A DNA stretch of 64,000 nt from Hybos culiciformis (taxonomy: Eukaryota; Arthropoda; Insecta; Diptera; Hybotidae). The notes below the pieces were generated by a model. That model saw only the letters and a list, made by a program, of their open reading frames with translations. It was not told where the DNA came from and did not search any database. Positions within the stretch are counted from its first letter, which is position 1. Each line of letters begins with the position of its first letter. The translations under genes were made by a program, and so were the position numbers. The DNA lies in contig OZ023274.1 of the NCBI GenBank assembly GCA_964007475.1, positions 36,603,816 to 36,667,815 on the forward strand. The letters are read 5' to 3'. This document shows, one piece after another, positions 11,841 to 22,948 of the stretch.

Positions 11841-12896
11841 AGATAAATAATTAAATCAAAAATAAAGTAATGAAATATGAATTTCATGATTGCTTTTTAT
11901 TCAGTAATAATTTGTAATAATAAAGTTTTAATACCATAAAACGATTCTTTTGCTTTTGATTTGGTTTATCTCGAAATATTTTGAGCACCTTTTTTAGGAA
12001 TTAAACTTTCTAATCAGCGCTGAAAGTTTTCTAATTGTTTCGCTTGAAAATTTTTTGCTTATCAGCTCCTTGTGCTGATGCAACAGTGTCTACTGAATAA
12101 CATTAAATCCTTAATGCCATAGTGGTAACTTTTTAATTCAGTTATGATTTTAATAAGCCTTATTTTTAATATCTTGCCGCATGTCCTTGCAATCTTCACA
12201 TTTTTGATCCTATTGTTACTCGTATATTATTGAAGTGAATTTTAAATTACGTGGTGCATAGCTATTGAATTAAGAATTTTTTATTAACTTATCATGTATT
12301 CTTGAATCAGTTAGATTTCTCTTTTAGCCACATAAGAAAAACCAATATTTTTAATATAAAGACAATATTTGTTCGAATTGAGAAGAAAAAAAAGATAATA
12401 TCTTTGTTCAATATTAGAAATGAATTTTCCATGTATTTATGGAATTGATAAATTGTTCCAAATAAATTAGTGACGAAGTAGTTTACATACAGAATGCAAA
12501 CAACAAAATGGAGAAAATTATACAAAAAAAATATTTTTTTTTTGTTTTTTGCATACACTAGTCGTCACGTTTTTATATTGGCAGCTGTATGGCAGTTGCC
12601 TATCCTGTCATATTCTATTATTCTTGATCATGGCTTAATGAATTTAGTTTGATTTTTGACACATAAAGTTAACACATTCTGATGTTTGGAGTATGCTTTA
12701 ACGAGACATAAAGCAAAGCATTCTACACAATTTAACAGACATTCTTAATAATGAAATAAGAGAAGTTTTTTTTTTAAGTGAAACAGCTGTAGAAAAAGTT
12801 TAAACTGTTGGATTTATTATAAAGTATGTATGTTGAGCACAGCAATTTTACCGGGAAGCAAAAAATCAACTGCAAAGAATTATGCCTTGTTCCCAT

Positions 12897-13321
12897 GGCG
12901 CCGTGACATTTGTCCGCGATGAAATTTGTATGGAAAACTTCGCGGACAAATGTCATTTTATAAAATGACATTTGTCCGCGATTGTAAAATGACATTTGTC
13001 CACCACGGACAAATGTCGCAAAATGAGCGGACAAATGACATTTTGCAAAATGACATTTGTCCGCGATTGAATTTTCAAACTTTAGCGGACAAATGTCATT
13101 TTGCAAAATGTCATTTGTCCGCGATTGATTTTTCAGATATTTAGCGGACAAATGTCATTTTGCAAAATGTCATTTGTCCGCGATTAATTTTTATCGCGGA
13201 CAAATGACATTTTGCCAAATGACATTTGTCCGCGGCGGACAAAAGTCATTTCGAATCGCGGACAAATGTCATTTTGATGTCCGCGATACAAAAACAAATC
13301 GCGGACAAATGTCCAACCCCC
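12897..13321 (-). mobile_element. Palindrome-array transposon, short copy (425 bp)
   Basis: Terminal sequences GGCGCCGTGACATTTGTCCG (left) and the complement of GGGGGTTGGACATTTGTCCG (right) are imperfect inverted repeats, flanked on both sides by the octamer GTTCCCAT (12889-12896, 13322-13329). Between them are about five near-palindromic units of the form GCGGACAAATGACATTTTGC followed by its approximate mirror, separated by short AT-rich spacers. It is the inverse-orientation relative of the longer copy at 29.2-30.4 kb, which has the same two ends. Open frames over it on both strands simply reflect the repeats. The 8-bp duplication suggests hAT-type mobilisation. Confidence 0.85.
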
Positions 13322-13329
13322 GTTCCCAT

Positions 13330-13860
13330 TACGCTACGCGCACATACTATTTTACTATTGAATAAAATAAAAGCTAAAGTAAAAACAGATTTTCGACCTC
13401 ATTTCTCAATATAATTTTCACAATATTTATTTATTTATTTTATTTTTTTTTGTGCCTGAAAATAATTTTTTTTGTTTCTTTTTCACTGCGTTTCTTTTGC
13501 ATCGAAATTTGTTTTTGCGCTATGATCCAAAAATCATTTGTGTACGCACAGATAAGGTATTTTCATGTATGAATTTGTTTCGCATTAAATTTAAATTTAT
13601 AGGAAATATGTATATGCCTACTACCTACATATATACTAATACATGAACGCGTGTTCCTATTTAATATTGGAGATATGGTAAACGTAACTGACCGCATGAA
13701 CGCTGCGAAATATTTGTTAAAGCGGGGTCGGTTCTGAATGGTGTACCTTCTATCTACATGTCATCATAATCATCATAACGATTTAAATAATTTCATATAT
13801 TTATAATGTCGCCTCAAGTCGTTTAACGAAGAATTTTTCTACTCCAAAAACTTATTTTTA
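13330..13860. other. Intergenic, nothing recognised
   Basis: AT-rich sequence between the palindrome-array element and the Ythdc1 promoter region. A 64-codon open frame (13452-13646) has no recognisable features. Confidence 0.5.
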
Positions 13861-13861
13861 C

Positions 13862-13980
13862 ACGTCATGCCATACGATATGAAATTTTGGGCAATTTAAA
13901 ACGTCAACAATTTGTCATCTAACGTCACCGATATGTTGCGGGTTTGCTTTAGGCTCTATAGACTTGGCTCTTATTATAAA
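13862..13980 (+). promoter_or_regulatory. Probable Ythdc1 promoter: three ACGTCA sites and a TATAAA
   Basis: Three identical ACGTCA (CRE half-site-like) hexamers occur at 13862-13867, 13901-13906 and 13922-13927, followed by TATAAA at 13975-13980. The inferred start of the Ythdc1 leader would be about 14.0 kb. The spacing supports a core promoter, but this is motif inference only. Confidence 0.4.
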
Positions 13981-14004
13981 CCATCATCTTTAGTGTATTT
14001 TTTT

Positions 14005-14103
14005 AAAGATATATTTTGAGAGAAAAAAATTGCAAAAAAAAAAGTAAAAATTGATAAAGAAAAATATAAAATTAATAAAATTAAAATTAGCAACCGGCCT
14101 CAG
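14005..14103 (+). other. Ythdc1: Ythdc1 noncoding first exon (5'UTR), donor side
   Basis: The sequence CGGCCTCAG at 14095-14103 is followed by a perfect donor GTAAGT at 14104. An acceptor CTACTTTGACAG ends at 14237, nine bases before the start codon. The 5' limit given here is inferred from the TATAAA position. Confidence 0.55.
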
Positions 14104-14246
14104 GTAAGTTTAAGCTTAATTAATTGCTTTTAGTTTTCAATTTGAATTAAAAAACAATTAAAAAAAAAAAAAATTCTAAATTTTTCTTTACTACTTTTTT
14201 TCTTTTTCTATTTGGTGCTGCTGCACTACTTTGACAGTCAAAAAAA

Positions 14247-14574
14247 ATGGCCGATCTTGATGCTTTGAATTTAGGATTGGACGAAGCTCAAGGAATTGCT
14301 GATGAACTTGAACGAGAATCATTTGACACTAGATCAGAAGCTTCCGAAACAGAAGCTTCCAGATCTGGATCACCGTCAATAAGTGATGTTAGCAGCCGCA
14401 GTGGACAAACAAATAAGAAATTGATTTCTAACCGGCGCGACTCTCGCCATAAACGAGAACGCTCCATTAATGGAACAACCGAAAAGAGACAAATTAAAAA
14501 AGAATCTACTTTAAAGAAGATGGTAATGGTGAAGAAAAATGTTATGGGCTCAAAAAATACCAAAAATCCTGGTG
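14247..14574 (+). CDS. Ythdc1: Ythdc1 (YT521-B), coding exon 1
   Basis: This exon encodes residues 1-109 plus the first base of Gly110 of the nuclear m6A reader, which binds methylated pre-mRNA and affects splicing and, in flies, Sxl processing. The start MADLDALNLGLDEAQ is acidic. It continues into a Ser/Arg/Glu-rich segment (SEASRSGSPSISDVSSRSG, residues about 35-54) and a lysine-rich stretch, consistent with the disordered nuclear N-terminus of the family. The ATG context is AAAAAAATGG. The donor is G|GTAAGA at 14575; reading past it would give a stop at 14615. The 626-base intron ends with TTTTATTTTCAG at 15200. Phase 1 agrees with exon 2. The N-terminus alone is not diagnostic; identity comes from the two later exons. 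Confidence 0.88.
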
Positions 14575-15200
14575 GTAAGAAATTTTCTATATTTGAGGTC
14601 AGGAAAAAATATTAATTAATTTCCAAAATATTCCTAGTTAGGTAGGTAAGTAACCTAAATAAATAAGGAATTTTATGGAGGTTTGGTTTGTCTTGTGGTG
14701 GATATCTAATATCTATAACTAACATCAGGCACTACGTTTAAACCCAATTAACGTAAAATAATTATAAAATTTTGTTTGGTTTTTAGAATGAAATTGTTAT
14801 TTATGCTTTTTCCATGATCGGGTTGAAACACAGTTCAGTTTTCGCTCAGTTGATTTTTAATATGAAATTTTTGAACTGAACGGGAACTCAAATTTGCTAG
14901 AACTCGGGTTCAACTCTCCATGTAAACAGCACAATTCGTAATAACCTATCTACCAGTATTTTTCTTGAAATACTTAACGGAATTTTAATTTCGGTATTTC
15001 TGGTCAGATTACTTAGATAATCAGATCTTGTTTTAATCAGTCAAATAGAGACAAAAAATTTAATTTAATTACCTACCTTCTTAAGTAAGAAAAAGAAAAT
15101 TTTGAGTTCACACTCGATTAATAATTAAATATGCTTGGTGAACCAAACAGGTGTAGGTATACCTATCTATGATAAATTTTAACTTTACTTTTATTTTCAG

Positions 15201-15581
15201 GATCCAGTGATAGTGATTCTACAGATTCTGAAAAAGTAAAAAAGAAATTAATTATGAATAATAAAAATGGAAGAAAAAGTCCAAGCAGTCCAAAAAAAAA
15301 TTTATTAATAAATAAAAAAATGATAACAGCTAAAACTGGTGGTGCTGGCAATTCAGCATCAAATTCAAAGCATAATTCGAAATCTTATGATTATATGACA
15401 AAATTGAACTATTTATTTCGTGATACGAGATTTTTTTTGATTAAATCAAATAATGCTGACAATGTTACATTATCTAAAAATAAAAATGTTTGGTCAACAT
15501 TGCCACAAAACGATGCAAATTTGAATCAAGCTTTTAGAGAATCAAGAAATGTTTTATTAATATTTTCTGTTAATGAAAGTG
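15201..15581 (+). CDS. Ythdc1: Ythdc1 coding exon 2: linker and first half of the YTH domain
   Basis: This exon encodes residues 110-236, beginning [16 protein letters not shown]. The YTH fold starts near residue 176 with the conserved series [35 protein letters not shown] and [10 protein letters not shown]. Trp207, in VWSTLP, aligns with human YTHDC1 Trp377, the first wall of the aromatic cage that holds N6-methyladenosine. The exon is phase 1 at both ends, with donor G|GTAAGA at 15582. Translation past the donor soon enters a TATATA run and stops at 15631, so the domain must continue in exon 3. The next acceptor is 2.8 kb away. Confidence 0.95.
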
Positions 15582-16178
15582 GTAAGATTATATATATATA
15601 TATAAGAAAAAATATTTCTAATTTAATCTAGTAGATAACAATAATATTCTTTATTTTATTTATTTTTTGTTTATTTTATTTATTTCATTTTGTTTACTGT
15701 CATTTTACTATTCCCCAGTTTTTTAATAATTAAATAATCATTCAATCGGAGAAATCGTTGATTTTGCTATTGCTGCTTTTTGATGAATTTTACAAAATAT
15801 TTAACTTCCCACTAAATATATTATCATAAATCAAGGTAGAAGAATCTAAAAGTTAATAGTAAAAAAAATAGAATTATTCTTTAAAACCTTATCAATTAAT
15901 TTATAACTAAAAATCCTTATTCTGTAAGTATTTTTTTTTTTTACAAAACTTAATTTTCAATGAAATTAGGTATTTTAATGAATTTGAAAAGATAAAACAT
16001 TTTGGACATCGAAAAAAGCAAAATCGAAATATGAAATCATTTTTAATGTATAGGAGCTATCATTAACAGCAGAATTTTTTTCATAGAGAAAAGAAGAAAT
16101 GGAAATTAATACATTTTTTATCCTAAATAATAATATATTTAATTGAAGTTACGATAGTATTATATATTATATAATTAA

Positions 16179-16315
16179 GTCGGCCGTCATGGTGTAGTGG
16201 TATTGCCATTATCCTACGGCGTGTTCGGTCGTGGGTTCGATTCCCACCTCGGACTGGAATTTGTGTCATTTTTCAAATTTGTCTCACTTGTATTAAGTGT
16301 GTGTGTTGTTTTTAA
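16179..16315 (+). mobile_element. tRNA-derived SINE, most complete copy
   Basis: It has an RNA polymerase III A box TGGTGTAGTGG (16190-16200) and a perfect B box GGTTCGATTCC (16234-16244) with a good T-stem GTGGG/CCCAC. The acceptor arm does not pair properly (GTCGGCC against CTCGGAC), so this is not a functional tRNA. Downstream is a body (TTTGTCTCACTTGTATTAAG, then TTGTTTTT) shared with copies at 22.3 and 34.7 kb, which defines a dispersed SINE family ending in T-rich rather than A-rich sequence. Confidence 0.85.
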
Positions 16316-17029
16316 AATTAAAAATATGTATTCCAAATATTTTATATTCTCTGTACATTGCAATCTTTTTTTATTGTATCTATTGCGAAATTTTGGTTTT
16401 CGTTCCTCTCCGAATTTAGAAAAAAATTTTGCACAAATTGTTAGTTGAACCATTTTCAGTTAATAAATTTTCTGGAATTGGAATACGGATAAGAATAAAA
16501 TATATCAAAATATAAATTTGTCAATTTTATCAATAATTTGTTTATTTCATTGGAAACTGGTAACTTCGACTTGTAATCAATACAAAAATCAAAGAATACA
16601 ATGATATTTTTTTGTGGATATTTAATATGTATGATGTACAGATGAACGTTAATAATTAAAGAAAAAAGTAATGTAAATTTTTTATTTTTTTTTAATAAGT
16701 CCATTTCACGAAATTTGAAATTTAATTGGCCGAAAAAAACATGGAATTCTTACTTGTAAACAATAATATTCTTCATTCTTCAACATTACTGAAAGTTCAA
16801 ATATTAGAAAACGTATCCAAACAATTAAGAATTCTGGATAATAAAGATGGCAATATTTTCATATATAAAGGCAAACATTTAAGCACATATTAGCTTCTAT
16901 TTTTATTTATTAACGTTTTATTTATTTTTATTTAATTCATTAAAATATCAGGCGTAAGACTAGTTAGAAAAAATATAGATTAGGTTTAAAATATTACAGA
17001 TTGATTATTTTATTTACTTCCGAATTTCA

Positions 17030-17480
17030 TTGTGTGGCGAAAGTTGTTCGTCAGGATTCGATTTTGTTCTCATTAGCAATTATTTATATTCCTGAGACAT
17101 TATCACTTTCTTCTGCCGAGTTATTCGATGATGATGTGGAAATTTTAGTTCTTTTCAGTGTTAGTCGTAACACAATGTATTAAGATTTAATCAGGTTGAT
17201 GCAAATGTGTGACTCAACCTTACTAAGTCATTAATGTTCCTCCGTCTGAAGAAATAAGTTCGTTACGAGGTTCGTTAGATTCACCTCGTCATTATGGTTG
17301 ATAACATGCTTTCTTGGAAGCCTCAGGTAAATAATGTAATTAGTAAGGTTACTTTTACCCTTCTTTGAGTATGAGGCTTTCCAGAAAGTTTAAGTCACTT
17401 TCAGTTACGACGCTCTTATCATGTGTTATTTTACTTATGGGTTGAAATTTTTTTCTCTAGTGTAATTTTGAATAAGACAT
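17030..17480 (+). pseudogene. Decayed non-LTR retrotransposon reverse transcriptase fragment
   Basis: In two plus frames I read degraded RT motifs: VVRQDSILFSLAIIYIPETL (compare GVPQGSILGPLLFSLYIND), then FDDDVEILVLFSV in place of the catalytic YADDVQI block, RLMQ, and finally MVDNMLSWKPQVNNVISKVT, the usual LD..LSWK.Q.N...KV motif of the RT thumb region. Stops and frame changes interrupt it, and the YADD tyrosine and alanine are lost (FDDD), so it is dead. It is most like Jockey/CR1-type elements. It has no effect on Ythdc1 coding, since it lies wholly in intron 2. Confidence 0.75.
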
Positions 17481-18368
17481 TCGTTTTTCAATGTTCGAGA
17501 CCGGGTCAACGTTTCTCCTTTAGTTATTAAATTTCTTGAATGTTCATCGAATTTTGCATCCTGTCACGTGGTTTGCTTTTTATGTTCAAAACAATTAAGT
17601 TTCATAACCCTATTTATGTGTTTAATAATTTCGTTTATTTCAATTCTAATAGAAGGTGTTCTAAACTTAATTCTTAAATTGATCTTTCCGAATTGAGACA
17701 ATTAATTACTCTTATACCAAGATACCTTGAAGTTTTAGGAAATTCTCTATTCCTCTTAATGAATTTGAAAATAATGTTGCGGCTCTTCTTGCAAGTCTAG
17801 AGTTATTTTTGATTAATTATCGTTTAGTGATTCTGTTTTCTTTATTTACTAGAATTGTAGCTTGGCAGGTTTCTGGATGAAAAAAATTATTAAATGAAAA
17901 CTTTTTAATTAAAATTTTATAAAAAAAACTTGAATCATTTTTACCGCGCATAAATGAAAATCAAATTTTACTTAATATTGTTGAACCGTAGAAAAAATCA
18001 TTCAAAAGCATTTAAAACTAAATTCAAAATATATGCAAACTGGGTTTTCTCAAAAGTTTCTCATGAGTTTGTGAGTTTTCTTTTGGTTTTATAGGTTCAT
18101 GGAATTGCATCGATCAACGCAAGTGACGCGACGCCCCAGAAGAACCAGAACATTTTTTTTAAATTGGTTTACTTAGAGATATGGAGATTTTCCTAAGCCT
18201 TCAATGTTTCTAGTGTTCACAATAGATTACTCAAAAATGTAATTGAGAATTCAAAAATCTGAAAAATTTAGTTATGCACTAGTGAATGTTGGCTACCCAT
18301 GTGCGAAAATTTGCCGAAAATTCTAATTTATTATAAAGGAAATTAATACTTATTATCTTATTTTTAAG

Positions 18369-19420
18369 GAAAATTTGCTGGATTTGCTAGAATGGCTGGA
18401 GAATCGAGACGGGATCTTCCAGCTGTATCATGGGTATTACCACCAAGTATATCTGCAAAAGCACTAGGTGGAGTTATCGAAATAGATTGGATTTGTCGAA
18501 AAGAACTTTCATTCACATGTACTTCTCATTTGTATAATTCATGGAATGATGGAAAACCAATTAAGATTGGTCGTGATGGTCAAGAAATTGAACCAAAAGT
18601 TGGTGCTGAGCTTTGCCGATTGTTTCCTGAAGATGATAACATTGAGCTTACACCAATTTTGAAAAAATCAAAGGAAAGAGCAAAAGTGATGCGCGAGAAG
18701 GGAATCAGATTAACATACAAAGGTCCACCGCCACGACAGCAATCTTCGGCTACACGAGGTCGTGGAGGACATGTACGAGGTGGTGGCATCGTAGGCAAAA
18801 AGCCATATTTAATGAATAGAAATAAATTAGGCGGAACTAACTCCGGCAATAATGCACCAATTTCTGCGCATAAAAGGTCAACTTCACCATACCCACGTGA
18901 AAGAATGCCACCTTGGGAACGTTATGTTACATCAGCTGCTGCTGCTGAAGCTTATGTTGAAAATTATATGCGTACAATGCATGGTCAATTGCCACCAATG
19001 CCTTATGTGCCGCCAGCTGCATTTGCTAATATGATGCCACCACCTAATGGTCCACCTGTAGCTCCGATACCACCAGGTCCTCCGCCTAGTGCATATGAAT
19101 CCCTACCACCACCGCCAAATTTAAAACGATACTACGATGGACCACCAATTCCTGATTATTCGCAATCACCTAGTGGAGCATCAACTGGCCCACTTCGTCC
19201 TCCTATGCCTCCAATAAGAGGACTTCCCTATGAGCGTCTTGATCACAGATCATCAGCTAATAACTCGTATCGCAAAACTAATTTGCCTAATAGAAGTAGG
19301 GATAATAGAGGTGGTCGAAGTGGTGGGGAAAGAGGGGGTGGGGGTCGGAGTAATGAACGTGATAGAAATTTTAGGGACCGAAGTAGTCATCATCGAAGTA
19401 ATTATAGGGATAGACGATGA
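18369..19420 (+). CDS. Ythdc1: Ythdc1 coding exon 3: second half of the YTH domain and RGG tail
   Basis: After acceptor TTTTTAAG (18368) the exon completes Gly237 and reads KFAGFARMAGESRRD, SWVLPPSISAKALGGV, IDWICRKELSF and KIGRDGQEIEP, ending the YTH domain near residue 330. Trp258 and Leu269 fall exactly 51 and 62 residues after Trp207, as in human YTHDC1 (377/428/439), so the m6A cage is complete. The rest (to residue 586) is basic, then proline-rich (MPPPNGPPVAPIPPGPPP), and ends in an Arg/Gly/Asp-Arg tail (GGRSGGERGGGGRS, RDRNFRDRSSHHR), typical of the family. The stop is TGA at 19418-19420. The three exons sum to 1761 bases, a multiple of three. No strong poly(A) signal stands out; AATAAA near 19779 is one candidate. 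Confidence 0.96.
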
Positions 19421-22317
19421 TTTTCCTGCAACCCAAAATAATTATTTATTAAATAATTTAAATTGTTTTTAACGAAATTATGTATCTAAGAAAAAGAATT
19501 AAAAATTATTGAATTGAGAAGTAAAGATAGATAGTGATTCCATTTCTCGTGTATTTCAAAGAATAATCTTTGATAAATAGAAGTTAGAAATTAATTTTGG
19601 GATGATACATGTGGATAATATAAAATAGGATAATTTCCCGTTTTAAGCTAAAAAGAAAAATGTAATAATTTTGATTATTAAATAGATATTTAGCTTATGA
19701 CAGCTGATAAAGATCTTGGTATCAAAATAATTTTATGTCGTAATTTTTAAATTAAATATTGATGAAATCACCAGATCAGAAATAAAAATTTCTTCGAATT
19801 TCCAACTTATTCCGAAACTAAAATTTCTCCAAGTTATAAGAATAAACCTCAACCTCTCGTAGTAGTATATGGGATTGGGTGCAGACAAGTTTTTTTTTTT
19901 AGATTTAACATGTTTCAAACCCAATATCGTTTTTTTTTATGAAGTACTTTGTCGTTTTCTTTTTCTCTAATAATACATAAAAGATATTTGAAGCAAATGA
20001 AAAAGCAAAGTTTGATCAATCAGATAAAAAATATGTCAGACAGAATACAAAGAAGTTTTCTAGAAATTTTAAATTATACTAGACAAGTCATAATAAGTAG
20101 TTTGTTCCACTACGTACAACGTAATAGCATAAACCCAATTTCGTACCTAAGAATTTCTCGAATAGTTTACTTACTTTTTGTACAAACTCCAACCAATGAT
20201 CAAAAAATTGGAGTGGTAACAAATTAAAAATATCAAAAATTCTTGGTCTAAATATGGTCTTATGAAATAAAATTAACAGTGAATATCTCAGGAACGGAAG
20301 GACTTAAGAAACCCACCAGCTAAAAGCATTCGATAGAAGTGGTCTAAAAACCTTATTCCCCATTCTTCTTAAAAGTCAAAAATTGACGAATGAAGCAAAA
20401 GACCATTCAGTCGAAGACTTCACCAATTTAAATTTTTAAGTGAAGAAAGACAATTTATTGTAAAAACCTTAAATGAATCATGACTTAAAATATTATTATT
20501 ATAAAATTAGTTACAAATAAAAAAACGGGAGATTATAAATAAAATATGTAAATCCCCCTTTATGAAATTTTTGATTCAATTTTCGAAAAACTAGATTTAA
20601 AGAGATTTCGAACTTGAATTTTATATCAAGAATTTAATTCGGAATAGAGTTTAATTGCTCAAAATGTATCCTGAATAAATGCATCTAAATAGAAATATTT
20701 GTTTGTTTTTTTAATAAATGTGAATATCTCTTCTAACGATATCTATATAATTATAAATGAAATGAAATTCGTTTACCCAACCCATGTTTTACTATTCAAA
20801 ATGAAATTTTATAATAAATTAGCGCATTATACATATTTCGAATACATATTATGCTATTGTCGATAAGTTGAAAATCTTATTCAATTTGTAATCTTCTGCT
20901 TCGATTGATGTAAATAATTAAATAATGATGCCACCATTTATCTAGATAATTTGAAAATTTATCTAAAAATAAAATATGTAGTTTGAAATAGTAATATCAC
21001 AAAAAAGGTGTATAATTTTAAAATTTTTTAAATACATATTTCATATTCTTGATAAACTTGGATCATGATAAAATTATAGAATGAAAAAAATTTATAAACT
21101 AATTTATTTACTTATAAAAAATTCTCTAATAAAAAAAATTTAAAAGTTATTTAATTAATTTGAATCTAGTGCTCAGTTTGGAAAAAGTAATTGTTACAAA
21201 ATTTTGTGAATAATTTTTTAATAATAATTGAGAACAAATTTAATAACACGTAGAGATGTAAGTCGATTTGTACGAAATTAATTATCAGATTTGAAATAGA
21301 ATATCAAAATACCTACTCTATTATTACATATGAAAAGTATTGCTAGAATTGAACTCTTATTTAGGGAGTAAGGATTGAATATTTTTTGCAATAATATCCA
21401 AATTAAAATCAGGGAGAAAAAATATCGTATCTTCAATGACACTCATTGGCATGCATTTTATTGTTCCGTTCTCATGACAAAAATACATTCTATGATAGTT
21501 AACGACAAGATATAAAAATTAAGAAAAGATTTAAAATTTTTATATTTTACACTCGTTGTTGCTTAAAGTGAGGTATGTTTATGATGACGAAATCATTATC
21601 ATTGACTTATATTTCTACTCATTTTATAAGTAAACAAAATAAATTAATTTTGTGTAATAATATTGTAAAAAATATTTAGGCTTATTATTTGTAATTATAC
21701 ATATTTAAATATATAATATATTTTTTTTCTAAAATTAATCTCTTGTTAAAATTATACAAGCAAAATTTGTTTGTATGTATAATATTAAAAAAAAAAACTT
21801 TCTTATTAAAATAAAGAATAAGAAACATAGTAATTAAGTATATAATTATAAATAAATATTAAAGTAATAAAGAAGTAGTTCTAGCAATTAAATGAAAAAA
21901 AAAATTAATTAAGAAAATAATATATCGATGTAGTTCTATATTATAAAAAACTAACTTCTTTTAGTCAAGGAAAAAGAAAATTATGGTAAATTAAATTATA
22001 TTTAAAAGAAATGTTTCCTAAATTAATAAAAAACTTTTCCCTTGATTATTTTTTATCTAAATATTTTGGTTTTTTAATATTTTGTCCCTTTTTTTTAGTT
22101 TATTGTAGTACAGGAATGCAAGAGCAGGGAAAATTTCTACCGCCCTTATTAATTCGAGATACTATTCTTAGTATTATTACTCTTAAATTGGTAAATTTAT
22201 GAATGTCGAAATGTAAATGTATCTTTTAAATGAATTAATGAGCTTTTTACTTAATAGAAGTACATAATTATCTTAATATATAAAAAACTTACGTTCGGGG
22301 CAACTGATTCTAGAATT
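19421..22317. other. Ythdc1 3' flank, AT-rich, nothing recognised
   Basis: Contains the Ythdc1 3'UTR of unknown length and AT-rich intergenic DNA. Open frames at 19949-20227 and 22011-22202 lack recognisable motifs. Confidence 0.5.
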
Positions 22318-22415
22318 CATGGTGTAGTGATATTGCACTTATCCTGTGAGTTCGATTCCCACTTAGTTAATTTTTCAATTTGTCTCACTTGAATTAAGTC
22401 TTTGTTGTTTTTTTT
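22318..22415 (+). mobile_element. tRNA-derived SINE, second copy with internal deletion
   Basis: A box TGGTGTAGTGA and B-box region GAGTTCGATTCCCAC are present, but about 20 bases between them are missing relative to the 16.2-kb copy. The body TTTGTCTCACTTGAATTAAG and TTGTTTTTTTTT tail match the other copies. Confidence 0.75.
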
Positions 22416-22848
22416 TAATACCATAAATACCCTAAGTGCAGGTTATATGAAACGTTAAATATCTAATTTATCGGCATATAACAATCGAATCCATACAACA
22501 TTTTTAATTCCTTATTTAAAAGTACTTTAATTTTTCTATTATGACTGGAAGCAACTAGACCACTTTTAATATTGTATCGAATACGCGACATTTTTAAACC
22601 TTTTTCATCAAAGAAAAAATCATCAATATCATTTCTTTTTCTGTAGATATAAAAAATAAAAATTTAATAATCTGTGAATGAGTTAAAGCTTCGAGACGAT
22701 TTCATGAATTCCAAATCACTTTTGTGATTTGTAAGCATTACAACAAAAGAGAATAAATACATCGAAAGCAACAGTGTCAATGTGATTTAATGAATTTGGA
22801 CTAATGGTTTTTAAAGGAAAATAAATGCACAAGCAAATTTGAAATTCG

Positions 22849-22854
22849 TTTTAT
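22849..22854 (-). terminator. Poly(A) signal of the CENP-B-like gene
   Basis: AATAAA on the minus strand about 95 bases beyond the stop at 22949-22951. Confidence 0.5.
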
Positions 22855-22948
22855 TGATTTCTTCTAATACTGCTTATAATATGTTATACACTCTAATTTA
22901 CTAACATTTCAATATTAATTCTATTTAAAGGTTATTTTATATTTTTAA

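Larger units (their letters stand above)
9402..12626. mobile_element. 3.2-kb TIR transposon with 8-bp target duplication (hAT-like, no intact transposase)
   Basis: The ends are inverted copies: CAAGAATAATAGAATATGAC at 9402 and its reverse complement ending at 12626, with similarity continuing about 10 more bases (AGGAT, GG, AACTG). Both sides carry the identical octamer ATCATGGC (9394-9401 and 12627-12634), the duplication length typical of hAT elements. Inside I see no transposase-like frame, only AT-rich sequence, a GC-richer block at 9.78-10.05 kb and a nested foldback repeat at 10.8-11.8 kb. It is therefore a non-autonomous or decayed copy. The superfamily call rests only on the 8-bp duplication and CA terminus. 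Confidence 0.8.
15582..18368 (+). other. Ythdc1 intron 2, containing a SINE and a decayed non-LTR element
   Basis: A 2.8-kb intron inside the YTH domain coding region. Apart from the SINE (16.18-16.32 kb) and the reverse-transcriptase remnant (17.0-17.5 kb) it is AT-rich and featureless to my reading. Confidence 0.8.

Noticed and set aside
12774..13414. Open reading frames on both strands reading SADKCHFAKCH-type peptides
   Set aside because: They are translations of the palindromic repeat units; the same peptides appear at 29.1-30.5 kb for the same reason.
16179..16252. A tRNA gene, because of perfect A and B boxes
   Set aside because: The acceptor stem does not pair, the anticodon arm is not sensible, and the head is followed by a body shared with two other dispersed copies, so it is a SINE.
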